NCBI RefSeq assembly: GCF_007922615.2
Contig: NZ_CP042301.2
Span: forward strand, 868,001 to 932,000
DNA from: Nitratireductor mangrovi
GTDB lineage: Bacteria > Pseudomonadota > Alphaproteobacteria > Rhizobiales > Rhizobiaceae
Length of the DNA stretch: 64,000 nt
Reading direction: 5' to 3'
Below, in pieces: positions 24,902-33,102 of the stretch. Under the pieces are notes generated by a model, which saw only the letters and a program-made list of their open reading frames with translations, was not told the DNA's origin and did not search any database. The first letter of the stretch is position 1. The number at the start of each line of letters is the position of its first letter. A program made the translations under genes and the position numbers.

Positions 24902-25326
24902 TCGACCGGCAGTTCCGTCCCGTCCGGATCCCAAAGGCGTACCGGCGCGCATTCGATAAGGTAGTCGTGAAGCGCAGGGTCGCATCTGACCTCCGCCGCC
25001 TTCATCGCCGCCTCCCTGCTGCCCCAGCCGCAGGAATGTTCGTGCCAGTGTGGCCCCTCGCTATGCTGCTTGAAGACATCGACGCTCCAGCCGGCCGGGT
25101 AGCACCAAGCGACCCGCAGGCAGTCGCGCTGTTCCGCGCCGCCCTCGACGCATTTCTGGCGCGCACACGCAAAACCCTTGTCCGGGTTGCCGGCACTGCA
25201 GACGCCGGACGATTGCTCCGGCGCCTCGACGAAAGCGATGCCGACAGGACCGTTCTGCGCCAACGCGGGTGCAGGACCCAGGCAGGGGGCAAGGAAGGCC
25301 AATGCCGGCCAAAGGCGCGCTCGCAT
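24898..25326 (-). CDS. Hypothetical secreted cysteine-rich protein
   Basis: 142 residues with a Sec-type signal peptide (MRARLWPALAFLAPCLGPAPALA) and a mature domain of about 119 residues carrying eight cysteines (GVC, FAC, KC, DC, WC, SC, RC, EC), enough for four disulfides in the periplasm. The pattern with GFACARQKC and ECAP suggests a small disulfide-rich fold like DUF4189-type proteins, but I cannot assign a family. Its TGA overlaps the EamA start, so expression is coupled with that transporter. Function unknown. Confidence 0.7.
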   Translation of the reverse strand: MRARLWPALAFLAPCLGPAPALAQNGPVGIAFVEAPEQSSGVCSAGNPDKGFACARQKCVEGGAEQRDCLRVAWCYPAGWSVDVFKQHSEGPHWHEHSCGWGSREAAMKAAEVRCDPALHDYLIECAPVRLWDPDGTELPVE

Positions 25327-25465
25327 GTCGGGTTCTCCGAGGGGCGTTGAGAAGTCGAGCCGAGCCTATCGCGGAGCTGTCCTGCCATGAAGGACTAAAT
25401 TGCGGACGCCCTTGCGTTCGCGACGTACGAGGGTCATAAGGCGAAGGATCCGCACGAGGCGACCG

Positions 25466-25864
25466 ATGAAGAATTTGCTGCTTCAGATTTTCACCTGGTG
25501 GCACGGGCAGACGCTCGGCACCCGCTTTCACACCTGGCGCAAGGGCAGCCTCGTCGGCGAGGACGAGTTCGGCAACCGCTATTATCAGGGCGGCAAGGAT
25601 TCGGAAGGGCGCACGCGGCGCTGGGTGATCTACAACGGTCTTGTCGAGGCCTCACGCATTCCATCCGGCTGGCACGGCTGGATGCACTACCGCACCGATA
25701 CGCCGCCCTCCAAGGAGGATTACAACGCGCGGGAATGGCAAAAGCCGCACGTGCCGAACCTGACCGGCACCGCGCAGGCCTACCGACCGAAGGGTTCACT
25801 GCTTTCGCCCGGCGAGCGGCCGGCGGTTACCGGCGACTACGACGCCTGGACGCCCGGCGGCTGA
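25466..25864 (+). CDS. NADH:ubiquinone oxidoreductase subunit NDUFA12 (B17.2-like)
   Basis: 132 residues matching the NDUFA12/B17.2 family: the WW-rich N-terminus (IFTWWHGQTLGTRFHT), VGEDEFGNRYYQ, RRWVIYNG and GWHGWMHYRTDTPP. In mitochondria this is an accessory subunit of complex I; alphaproteobacteria keep it as a supernumerary subunit encoded away from the nuo operon, as here. ATG 25466 is preceded by GAGG. It precedes the DUF2155 gene by about 115 bases, a conserved alphaproteobacterial pairing. Confidence 0.95.
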   Translation: MKNLLLQIFTWWHGQTLGTRFHTWRKGSLVGEDEFGNRYYQGGKDSEGRTRRWVIYNGLVEASRIPSGWHGWMHYRTDTPPSKEDYNAREWQKPHVPNLTGTAQAYRPKGSLLSPGERPAVTGDYDAWTPGG

Positions 25865-25978
25865 CCGCGGCAAAGGCAGATTTTTCGCCACAATGGACGG
25901 CTAACCGGGTTGTCGGATTTTCGATGCGGGCAAATGCGGCCGAATCGGCAATGATGCGGAAATGGTTCCGGTGAGCGC

Positions 25979-26416
25979 ATGATCGACGTTGCAGGGTTTG
26001 CGAAGTGGCCACGCTGGCGGCACGGTGTCGCGGCCGCCGCGCTGCTGCTGGCGGCGTTTCCTGCAGCCGCCGAGGAACGAATCTCCAATCCTGTCGCCGA
26101 GTTCACGGGCATCGACAAGATCACCGGTCGGATCATCACCTTCGATGTCTATATCGACGAGACGGTGCAGTTTGGCGCGCTGCAGGTGACACCGCGCGTC
26201 TGCTATTCAAGCCCCGATACCGAGGAAGCGAAGACGGATTCGTTTGTCGAGGTCGACGAGATCACGCTCGACCGCAAGATTCGTCGCATTTTCACCGGCT
26301 GGATGTTCGCCGAAAGCCCGGGTCTGAATGCGGTCGAGCATGCCGTCTATGACGTGTGGCTGAAGGACTGCAAGCAGGACTCGCAAGTGCCGGCGCCCGA
26401 AGCCCGCGCCGACTGA
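25979..26416 (+). CDS. DUF2155 domain-containing secreted protein
   Basis: 145 residues with an N-terminal signal peptide ending near FPAAAEE, followed by the DUF2155 domain (EFTGIDKITGRIITFDVYIDE, PRVCYSSP, RIFTGWMFAESPGLNAVEHAVYDVWLKDC). Two cysteines may form a disulfide. The family is alphaproteobacterial, periplasmic and uncharacterised; its habitual placement beside NDUFA12 and aat suggests conserved core function. Convergent with aat, 12 bases apart. Confidence 0.9.
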   Translation: MIDVAGFAKWPRWRHGVAAAALLLAAFPAAAEERISNPVAEFTGIDKITGRIITFDVYIDETVQFGALQVTPRVCYSSPDTEEAKTDSFVEVDEITLDRKIRRIFTGWMFAESPGLNAVEHAVYDVWLKDCKQDSQVPAPEARAD

Positions 26417-26428
26417 CCCGGCATTCCA

Positions 26429-27046
26429 TCAGGGAAAGAACCGAGCGTTTCCCGTGATGGCTTCGGCCAGCAGGGTTTCGTATTTGCGACGCGGCAGATC
26501 GATGGCGCCGAAACGCTTCAGGTGTGCTGTCGTGAACTGGGTATCCAGAAGCACGAACCCGCGCTCGCGCAGGCGTTCGACAAGATGCACCAGGCACACC
26601 TTGGAAGCGTCACGCTCGCGCGAGAACATGCTTTCTCCGAAAAATGAGCGGCCGAGCGTCACGCCGTAGAGTCCACCGACCAGTCGCCCGCCCAGCCAGG
26701 CCTCCACCGTATGGCAATGGCCGCGCTGGAAAAGTTCGCGATAAGCGTCGCGGATCGGGGCGTTGATCCACGTGCTGGCGCGGCCGCGCTTGGTTTCGGC
26801 GCAGCCTTGCAGGACGCCGTCGAAGTCACTGTCGATACGGATATCGAAGATGCGCCGCCTCACCACCTTCTGCAGGCTCCTGGGTACGTGAAAGGCGTCG
26901 AGCGGAATAATGCCGCGCGTTTCCGGCCGGACCCAAAACACCTCCGGGTCGTCGGCGCTCTCGCCCATCGGGAAGACGCCGTTCGAATAGGCCTTGAGCA
27001 ACAGGTCCGGCGGTATCCGGTAGCCGGGCGCGAACGGCCTTACCAT
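26429..27046 (-). CDS. aat: Leucyl/phenylalanyl-tRNA--protein transferase
   Basis: 205 residues of the GNAT-like Aat family: [60 protein letters not shown] and [16 protein letters not shown]. It transfers Leu or Phe from tRNA to N-terminal Arg or Lys of proteins, making N-degrons for ClpS/ClpAP. It follows accC with a 12-base gap on the same strand and closes the dsbA-aroQ-accB-accC-aat cluster. Confidence 0.96.
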   Translation of the reverse strand: MVRPFAPGYRIPPDLLLKAYSNGVFPMGESADDPEVFWVRPETRGIIPLDAFHVPRSLQKVVRRRIFDIRIDSDFDGVLQGCAETKRGRASTWINAPIRDAYRELFQRGHCHTVEAWLGGRLVGGLYGVTLGRSFFGESMFSRERDASKVCLVHLVERLRERGFVLLDTQFTTAHLKRFGAIDLPRRKYETLLAEAITGNARFFP

Positions 27047-27058
27047 GGTCGCGTCACG

Positions 27059-28402
27059 TCACTTGCTTTGCGACAGATGCTTTTCCAGCCAATGGATATC
27101 GTAATCGCCATTGGCGATGTCGAGGTTGCCGACCAGATCACGAAAGAGCGGCAGTGTCGTCTTGATGCCGTCGACGACGAACTCGTCGAGCGCCCGCCTA
27201 AGCCGCATCATGCACTCCACGCGGTTACGGCCGTGAACGATCAGTTTCCCGATCAGGCTGTCGTAGTAGGGCGGGATCTTGTAGCCGGAGTAGACGCCTG
27301 AATCGACCCGGATACCGAGCCCGCCTGGCGTATGGAAGTGACTGATCGTGCCAGGTGAAGGCACGAATGTGCGTGGATCCTCGGCGTTGATGCGACATTC
27401 GATGGCATGTCCGTGGAAGCGGATGTCGCTTTGCGTGACCGACAGGCCACCGCCGGAGGCGACTCGAATCTGCTCATGGACGAGGTCGATGCCGGTGATC
27501 GCCTCGGTGACGGGATGCTCCACCTGGAGCCGCGTGTTCATCTCGATGAAATAGAAGCCGCCATCCTCGTAGAGGAACTCGATCGTGCCTGCGCCGGAAT
27601 AGCCGAGATCGGCAATGGCCTGCGCGCAGACATCACCGATACGGGCACGCTCCTCGTCGTTGAGAGCCGGTGAATTGGCCTCCTCCCAGACCTTCTGGTG
27701 GCGCCGCTGCAGCGAACAGTCGCGCTCGCCCAGGTGGATGCCGCCACCCTGGCCGTCGCCAACCACCTGGATTTCAATGTGACGCGGCTTTTCGAGATAT
27801 TTCTCGATGTAGACCGCGTCGTCGCCGAAGGCCGCGCCTGCCTCCGAGCGCGCGGTCGCCAGCGCAACGTCGAGGTCATCCTCGTTGCGTGCCACCTTCA
27901 TGCCGCGCCCTCCGCCGCCGGCGGAGGCCTTGATGATGACCGGGTAACCGATCTCGGCGGCGATCCGGCGCGCCTCCTTCTCATCGGTGACGGCGCCGTC
28001 GGAACCCGGCACCACCGGGATGCCGAGGCGCTTGGCGGTTCGCTTGGCCTCGATCTTGTCGCCCATGACCCGGATGTGGTCGCCGGAAGGTCCGATGAAG
28101 GTAATGTTGTGCGCAGCCAGGATGTCGGCGAAGCGGGCATTTTCCGACAGGAATCCATAGCCCGGATGGATGGCGTCGGCGCCGGTGATTTCGCAGGCGG
28201 CCACGATCTGGTGGATGTTCAGGTAGCTGTCCCGCGATGGCGGTGGCCCGACGCATACGCTCTCGTCGGCGAGCTTGACGTGCATGGCGTCGGCGTCGGC
28301 GGTCGAGTGAATGGCGACCGTCTTGATGCCGAGTTCCTTGGCCGCGCGCAGCACTCGAAGAGCGATCTCTCCGCGGTTGGCAATGAGGATCTTCTGGAAC
28401 AT
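27059..28402 (-). CDS. accC: Acetyl-CoA carboxylase, biotin carboxylase subunit
   Basis: 447 residues, full-length biotin carboxylase: N-terminal domain starting [20 protein letters not shown]-grasp domain with the glycine-rich loop [12 protein letters not shown] and [15 protein letters not shown], catalytic region ATIEF-like [18 protein letters not shown] and [10 protein letters not shown]. It carboxylates biotin on AccB using ATP and bicarbonate, the first half-reaction of malonyl-CoA synthesis. It begins seven bases after accB. Confidence 0.97.
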   Translation of the reverse strand: MFQKILIANRGEIALRVLRAAKELGIKTVAIHSTADADAMHVKLADESVCVGPPPSRDSYLNIHQIVAACEITGADAIHPGYGFLSENARFADILAAHNITFIGPSGDHIRVMGDKIEAKRTAKRLGIPVVPGSDGAVTDEKEARRIAAEIGYPVIIKASAGGGGRGMKVARNEDDLDVALATARSEAGAAFGDDAVYIEKYLEKPRHIEIQVVGDGQGGGIHLGERDCSLQRRHQKVWEEANSPALNDEERARIGDVCAQAIADLGYSGAGTIEFLYEDGGFYFIEMNTRLQVEHPVTEAITGIDLVHEQIRVASGGGLSVTQSDIRFHGHAIECRINAEDPRTFVPSPGTISHFHTPGGLGIRVDSGVYSGYKIPPYYDSLIGKLIVHGRNRVECMMRLRRALDEFVVDGIKTTLPLFRDLVGNLDIANGDYDIHWLEKHLSQSK

Positions 28403-28409
28403 GCCGCTC

Positions 28410-28886
28410 TTACTCGATCACGACCAGCGGTTCGCCGAATTCCACCGGCTGCGAATCCTCGAACAGGATCGCGGTCACCGTACCGGCGCGCGGCGAGGGG
28501 ATCTGGTTCATCGTCTTCATGGCCTCGATGATGAGCAGGGTCTGGCCCTCCCGCACCTGTTGACCGACCTCGATGAACGGCTTGGCGCCCGGCGCCGGAG
28601 AGGCATAGGCGGTGCCGACCATCGGTGAGTTCACGGCATTGCCCGGCTTGGTGGCGGGTGCGGCTGCCTCGACAGCCGGTTCGGTGCGGGGTGCCGGCCT
28701 GACGGGCTCGGCCGACGGGGGCGGCGCATAGACAGGCGCTGCGGCCTGGATGGCAGTGTTCTGCCGCGAAACCCGGACACGCAGATCGCCTTGCTCGACC
28801 TCGATCTCAGACAGGTGCGTTTCGTTGAGGATGTCGGCGAGGTCGCGGATGAGCTGTTGGTCTATCCCGGGTTTCTTGGTCGACAT
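28410..28886 (-). CDS. accB: Acetyl-CoA carboxylase biotin carboxyl carrier protein
   Basis: 158 residues: N-terminal helical part ([19 protein letters not shown]), a proline/alanine-rich linker (about 45-80) and the C-terminal biotinyl domain with the biotinylation motif EAMKTMN. It carries the carboxyl group between AccC and the AccAD transferase. I choose ATG 28886, preceded by GAGGAA, where homology starts. A GTG at 28922 overlapping the aroQ stop (GTGA) is also in frame and would add 12 residues, so the true start could be coupled to aroQ. Confidence 0.95.
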   Translation of the reverse strand: MSTKKPGIDQQLIRDLADILNETHLSEIEVEQGDLRVRVSRQNTAIQAAAPVYAPPPSAEPVRPAPRTEPAVEAAAPATKPGNAVNSPMVGTAYASPAPGAKPFIEVGQQVREGQTLLIIEAMKTMNQIPSPRAGTVTAILFEDSQPVEFGEPLVVIE

Positions 28887-28918
28887 TGAACGTGAATTCC
28901 TCGTTGTTGCCTTGGTAC

Positions 28919-29353
28919 TCACAGACGATCGGCAAGCGCCTGCAGCGCAAGCGCGTAGCCCATTGGCCCGAAGCCGCAGATGACGCCCACAGCCACCGGT
29001 GACACGTGTGAGACGTGGCGGAACTGCTCGCGTGCGTGGATGTTAGAAAGATGGACCTCGGCGACTGGAAGCCCGACTGCCCTGATCGCGTCGTGAAGCG
29101 CGATCGACGTATGGGTGTAGGCGCCGGGATTGATGACGATCGCCTGGGCCTTGTCCCCGGCTTCCTGTATCCAGTCGACAAGCACCCCTTCGTGGTTGGA
29201 TTGGCGAAACTCGATCGCGAGCCCCAACCCGTCTGCCGCTCGGCGGCAGTCGACCTCAATGTCGGCGAGGGTCTTGCCGCCATAGATGGACGGCTCACGC
29301 TTGCCGAGCATGTTCAGGTTGGGGCCGTTCAGCACAAAGACGGTTCGCGACAT
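28919..29353 (-). CDS. aroQ: 3-dehydroquinate dehydratase, type II
   Basis: 144 residues, the compact type II enzyme: [20 protein letters not shown] with the active-site tyrosine loop, [25 protein letters not shown] and the histidine loop [14 protein letters not shown]. It performs the third step of the shikimate pathway (trans dehydration) as a dodecamer. It is the usual upstream neighbour of accB in alphaproteobacteria. Confidence 0.97.
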   Translation of the reverse strand: MSRTVFVLNGPNLNMLGKREPSIYGGKTLADIEVDCRRAADGLGLAIEFRQSNHEGVLVDWIQEAGDKAQAIVINPGAYTHTSIALHDAIRAVGLPVAEVHLSNIHAREQFRHVSHVSPVAVGVICGFGPMGYALALQALADRL

Positions 29354-29486
29354 CTGGACCTCGTGGCCGGCGGCAAAGCGCCGACGCCGGTCACTCTATA
29401 GTCGCCATGCAGGCGGCAGGAAAGAGCGCGCCACGTGATCTTTCGCTGTCCACAGCCGTGATTTCGGGGCTTTCGCGCTTTCTCAG

Positions 29487-30302
29487 TCAGCACGCCGCCG
29501 AAGAGCACTCGCGCAGCTTGGCGAGTTTTTCCTCCAGCACCTGTCGGCCCAGCGCGCCGAAAACGACCTCGTTGCCGACGACGTAAGAAGGGGTTCCGGT
29601 GATGGAAAGCGCGTTTGCGAGTTCATAGGTGCCAGCGAAGGCTTCGGCGATGGCCGGGTTCTTCATCGCTTCGCGCAGCTCTCCTTCATCCGCGCCGAGC
29701 GCTAGGGCGATGTTGACAGCGCTCTCCTCGGTCGCGCGTCCGGCGCTGCCCAGAAGCTTGGTATGGAACTGGTCGTATTTCTCCGGCAACAGCGAGCGGA
29801 AGGCCATCGACACGATATGCGCGCGTTGTGAATCGGGGCCCAGGATCGGAAACTCCTTTAGCACGAAACGCACTTCTGGATTGGCCTCGGTCACAGCCTG
29901 CATGTCGGCCATCGCCCTTTTGCAGTAGCCGCAATTGTAGTCGAAGAACTCTACCAGCGTGTACTGACCGTTCGGGTTGCCGAAGATGCCGTCATGGGCG
30001 GAGTTGAATATCTCGTCGCTTTTCTCCGAGATCGTCGCCTCCTGCGCGACGCGCTGCTGTTCTTCCTGCTTCTTCTCAAGTGCCTCCTGGACCTCGAGCA
30101 GCAGTTCCGGATTTTCCAGCAGGTAGTTGCGAATGATCTCCTCGACCTCAGCCCGATCGATCGCCGAAGCGCCCTGTGCCTCGACGACCTTGATCTGCCC
30201 GGCGACAGCAGGGCCGACCGGCTGGCCTGCGATGTAGCCAGCAACCAGCATTGCTGCCGAGACCATCACGCCCGCAATGCCGAACACCAAAATTCTCTTC
30301 AT
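29487..30302 (-). CDS. DsbA-family thioredoxin-fold protein (Com1/BdbD-like)
   Basis: 271 residues with an N-terminal signal/anchor segment (RILVFGIAGVMVSAAMLVAGYIAG), a coiled-coil-prone segment rich in Glu/Gln (about 60-85) and a DsbA-like domain with the redox motif CGYC (in FDYNCGYCKRA) and a cis-proline loop TGTPSYV. A periplasmic thiol oxidase or isomerase. A second pair of cysteines occurs at the C-terminus (ECSSAAC), unusual and possibly regulatory or structural. It lies between aroQ and the M48 protease gene on the same strand. Confidence 0.9.
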   Translation of the reverse strand: MKRILVFGIAGVMVSAAMLVAGYIAGQPVGPAVAGQIKVVEAQGASAIDRAEVEEIIRNYLLENPELLLEVQEALEKKQEEQQRVAQEATISEKSDEIFNSAHDGIFGNPNGQYTLVEFFDYNCGYCKRAMADMQAVTEANPEVRFVLKEFPILGPDSQRAHIVSMAFRSLLPEKYDQFHTKLLGSAGRATEESAVNIALALGADEGELREAMKNPAIAEAFAGTYELANALSITGTPSYVVGNEVVFGALGRQVLEEKLAKLRECSSAAC

Positions 30303-30330
30303 GCTGCTTGTTCCTTCGGACGGCCGGCGG

Positions 30331-31725
30331 TCACTTCTTGCGGTTCGGCCGGGCGTTGATGATATCCTGCGCTCGCACCCAGTCTGGGCTGCCGCGCTTC
30401 AGTTTCTGCTGCGCTCGTGTTGCGAAGATGCGGGCTTCCTGGAACGAGCCCGAATAGTAATGCATCTCGGCCGAGGCGAGTTCGGCTTCACCGATACTGC
30501 CGAGCCGGCCATAGGCCTGTGCCAGCAGCATATAGCCGTCGGGATTTTCGCGGTCGCGGCTGAGCGCGTTGCTGATCTGGCGAACCGCCTCGCGGGTCGC
30601 TTTCTGATCGCCGGCCGACAACAGGGCCTTTCCGTAGCTGATCTGGATGATCGGCGACTTGGACCCGTCGAGCTTCTGCGCCCGCGCATAGGCCTTGATT
30701 GCCTCTCCGGGCTGATTGGCTCGCACGAGCATGTCGCCGCGAAGCTCGTGAAAATAGGCGTAGTTGGGCTGCGTGGCGATGAGGCGGTCAATCTTGGCGA
30801 TCGCGTCGCGCGGGCGCCCGCGCAGGTGGGTGTTGATCGCGTCAGCGTAGAGTGCGGGCAGGCTGCGCGGATTGTTGCGGAAAAGGCGCGATGTCGCGGC
30901 CGGGCCTTCGGTATAAGCCGCGATCTTGGCGCGCATCAGATCGTGGCGCACCTGGAGAGCCGCGCTGTCCGTCTTGTTGAAATGAGCGCTTTGGCTCGCC
31001 AGCGTCTGCAGATGGGCGATGCGCTCGCGCGGCATGGGATGGCTGAGCTGATAGGGGTCGACCCTTGAGCCGGTCAGCGCCAATGCGCTGGCGAAGCGCT
31101 CGAAGGTCTTCAGCATCCCGCGTGCTGACTGGCCGGTACGTTCCAGGTAGGTCAGAGCCGAGCGGTCCGCCGAGCTTTCTTCCGCACGCTGATAGCCGAG
31201 CAGGCCGCGCCGCGCCACCTCCGCGCCGCCCATGGCGATGCCGCCGCCGGAGCGCGCCAAGGCACTGTTGTCGCTCAGCGCGCCGCCCACTGCCGCGCCA
31301 ATTCCCAGAAGGGTGGCCACGATGGCAATCGTCTGTGCGCGCTCCAACTGTGCACGCAGTCGTTCCTGGTGCCCCCCGGCGAGATGGCCCGCTTCGTGCG
31401 CAAACACCCCGATGATTTCGTTTGGCGTTTCGGCCGTCAGGAGCGCCCCGGTATTGATGAAGATACGTCGGCCGGCAACGAAGGCGTTGAAGCTGCGGTC
31501 GTTGACCAGAACAATGTCTATGCCGGATTTGCCAAGCCCGGCCGCGCGCAGGATCGGCCGTGCATAGTCGCTGACAAGCGCCTCGATCTCGGCGTCGCGG
31601 ACGATCGGCACCCGTTGTTGTTGCGCGATCGCTGGCGACAGCGGGGCTAGGGCAAACTGGACGGCGACGCCGACCGCAATGGCGGCGCGCGTGAAGAAGC
31701 CCGACTTTTTCTTCGCACTGGACAT
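30331..31725 (-). CDS. M48-family metalloprotease with TPR repeats (BepA/YfgC-like)
   Basis: 464 residues: signal peptide (about 10-38, ending SPAIAQQ), an M48 peptidase domain with the zinc motif HEAGH (within VFAHEAGHLAGG) and a downstream glutamate region ESSADRSAL supplying the third ligand, then TPR-like helices in the C-terminal half (PNYAYFHELRGDML, ENPDGYMLLAQAYGRLG). This matches BepA, a periplasmic protease/chaperone that monitors outer-membrane protein assembly. The in-frame GTG at 31737 is an alternative start; neither has a clear ribosome site. Divergent from the aminotransferase gene. Confidence 0.9.
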   Translation of the reverse strand: MSSAKKKSGFFTRAAIAVGVAVQFALAPLSPAIAQQQRVPIVRDAEIEALVSDYARPILRAAGLGKSGIDIVLVNDRSFNAFVAGRRIFINTGALLTAETPNEIIGVFAHEAGHLAGGHQERLRAQLERAQTIAIVATLLGIGAAVGGALSDNSALARSGGGIAMGGAEVARRGLLGYQRAEESSADRSALTYLERTGQSARGMLKTFERFASALALTGSRVDPYQLSHPMPRERIAHLQTLASQSAHFNKTDSAALQVRHDLMRAKIAAYTEGPAATSRLFRNNPRSLPALYADAINTHLRGRPRDAIAKIDRLIATQPNYAYFHELRGDMLVRANQPGEAIKAYARAQKLDGSKSPIIQISYGKALLSAGDQKATREAVRQISNALSRDRENPDGYMLLAQAYGRLGSIGEAELASAEMHYYSGSFQEARIFATRAQQKLKRGSPDWVRAQDIINARPNRKK

Positions 31726-31856
31726 GGCGGAAATCACAGGTAGACGACCGTGTGGACGATGGAAAGACCGAGCCGTGGTGTTCAGGCATTCGTGATGGTG
31801 CCGATCGACTCCGGCTGCCGCGAGCGTACGCTCGCAACAACCTAGAGGGTGCGCTT

Positions 31857-33008
31857 ATGACAGTGGCGATATCAAGGCGCAGCGCGGTAGAGCCGTTTCA
31901 TGCAATGGATGTGCTGGCCGATGCGAACCGGCTGAAAGCAAAGGGTTTTCCGATCATTTCCATGGCAGTCGGCCAACCATCGGAGCCCGCGCCCAAAGCC
32001 GTCCGCGATGCCGCTGTGGCGGCAGCGATCAATGGCCGCATCGGCTATACCGACGCGCTGGGCATCTCGGAACTGCGGGAAGCCATCTCAAATCACTACG
32101 CAGACCACTACGACGTGGACGTGCCGTACTCACGAATCGTGGTCACCACAGGATCCTCAGCGGCCTTCAATCTCGCCTTCCTAGCGATGTTCGACCCCCG
32201 CGACCGCGTCGCGACGACCGCGCCGGGCTATCCAGCCTATCGCAACATCATGAAAGCGCTCGGTATTGAACTGATTGAGATACCGCTCGCAAAAGGTGGC
32301 TACCCGACCGCGGAGTTGATGGCGGACGCTTTCCGCGACAGGCCGTTCAAGGGGTTTCTTTTCGCGAGCCCCGCCAATCCGACCGGTTCCGTCATCCCGG
32401 CCGATGAGATTGCGCGGATAGCGATGACGGCGAAGGAACTCGGTATTTCCCTGATTTCGGACGAGATCTATCACCGCCTTGCCTTCGATGCAGCCGATAC
32501 AACCGCACTTGCTGCCGATCCCGACGTTGTCGTGATCAACTCGTTCTCCAAATATTATTGCATGACCGGCTGGCGCATCGGCTGGATGGTCGTTCCGGAC
32601 GCCCTGTTGCGGCCGATCGAACGTATTCAGCAAAGCCTCTACATTTCAGCGCCAGAACTGTCGCAACGTGCCGCGGTACATGCATTCGGGGCTGGCGTCG
32701 AACTCGATGCGGTGAAGCGGAAATATGCGATGAGCCGCGAAATGTTGCTCAAGCAGTTGCCGAGATTGGGCTTGGAGATCGCAGCGCCAATGGACGGAGC
32801 CTTCTACGCTTATTGTGACGTCTCGCGCTTCTCCAATGACAGCATGGCGTTCGCACGCCGCATGATCCGGGAGGCGCACGTCGCCGCCACTCCGGGCCAC
32901 GATTTCGACCCGGTCAACGGTCACCGCACGATGCGCTTTTCCTACGCCGGCGACCCAGCAGATATGATTGAAGCCATGGATCGGCTGGAGACCTGGCTGG
33001 CAAAATGA
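31857..33008 (+). CDS. Pyridoxal-phosphate aminotransferase, class I/II
   Basis: 383 residues of fold type I aminotransferase: substrate/PLP motifs VTTGSSAAFNLAF, APGYPAYRN, FASPANPTG, ISDEIYH and the Schiff-base lysine in NSFSKYYCMTGWRIGW, plus the carboxylate-binding arginine MRFSYAG. It most likely transfers amino groups between an amino acid and 2-oxoglutarate; aspartate, aromatic or alanine-type specificity cannot be decided. ATG 31857 has GAGGGT eight bases upstream. It ends just before a bidirectional hairpin that separates it from rne. Confidence 0.9.
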   Translation: MTVAISRRSAVEPFHAMDVLADANRLKAKGFPIISMAVGQPSEPAPKAVRDAAVAAAINGRIGYTDALGISELREAISNHYADHYDVDVPYSRIVVTTGSSAAFNLAFLAMFDPRDRVATTAPGYPAYRNIMKALGIELIEIPLAKGGYPTAELMADAFRDRPFKGFLFASPANPTGSVIPADEIARIAMTAKELGISLISDEIYHRLAFDAADTTALAADPDVVVINSFSKYYCMTGWRIGWMVVPDALLRPIERIQQSLYISAPELSQRAAVHAFGAGVELDAVKRKYAMSREMLLKQLPRLGLEIAAPMDGAFYAYCDVSRFSNDSMAFARRMIREAHVAATPGHDFDPVNGHRTMRFSYAGDPADMIEAMDRLETWLAK

Positions 33009-33037
33009 TCTTTGCCGGAACTGCCTATCAAGGGGAA

Positions 33038-33091
33038 CTGGCGAATCGAAGAAGGCCAGGGCGAACCCCGGCCTTCCTTTCAAATCGCCAG
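33038..33091. terminator. Long hairpin between convergent aminotransferase and rne genes
   Basis: An inner stem GAAGGCCAGGG (33051-33061) / CCCCGGCCTTC (33066-33076), with one A-C mismatch and a CGAA loop, is capped below by CTGGCGA (33038-33044) / TCGCCAG (33085-33091). It lies between the two stop codons and is followed by CTTTC on the plus side, so it probably ends transcription in one or both directions. T-runs are short. Confidence 0.6.
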
Positions 33092-33102
33092 TCGGAGTGG
33101 GC

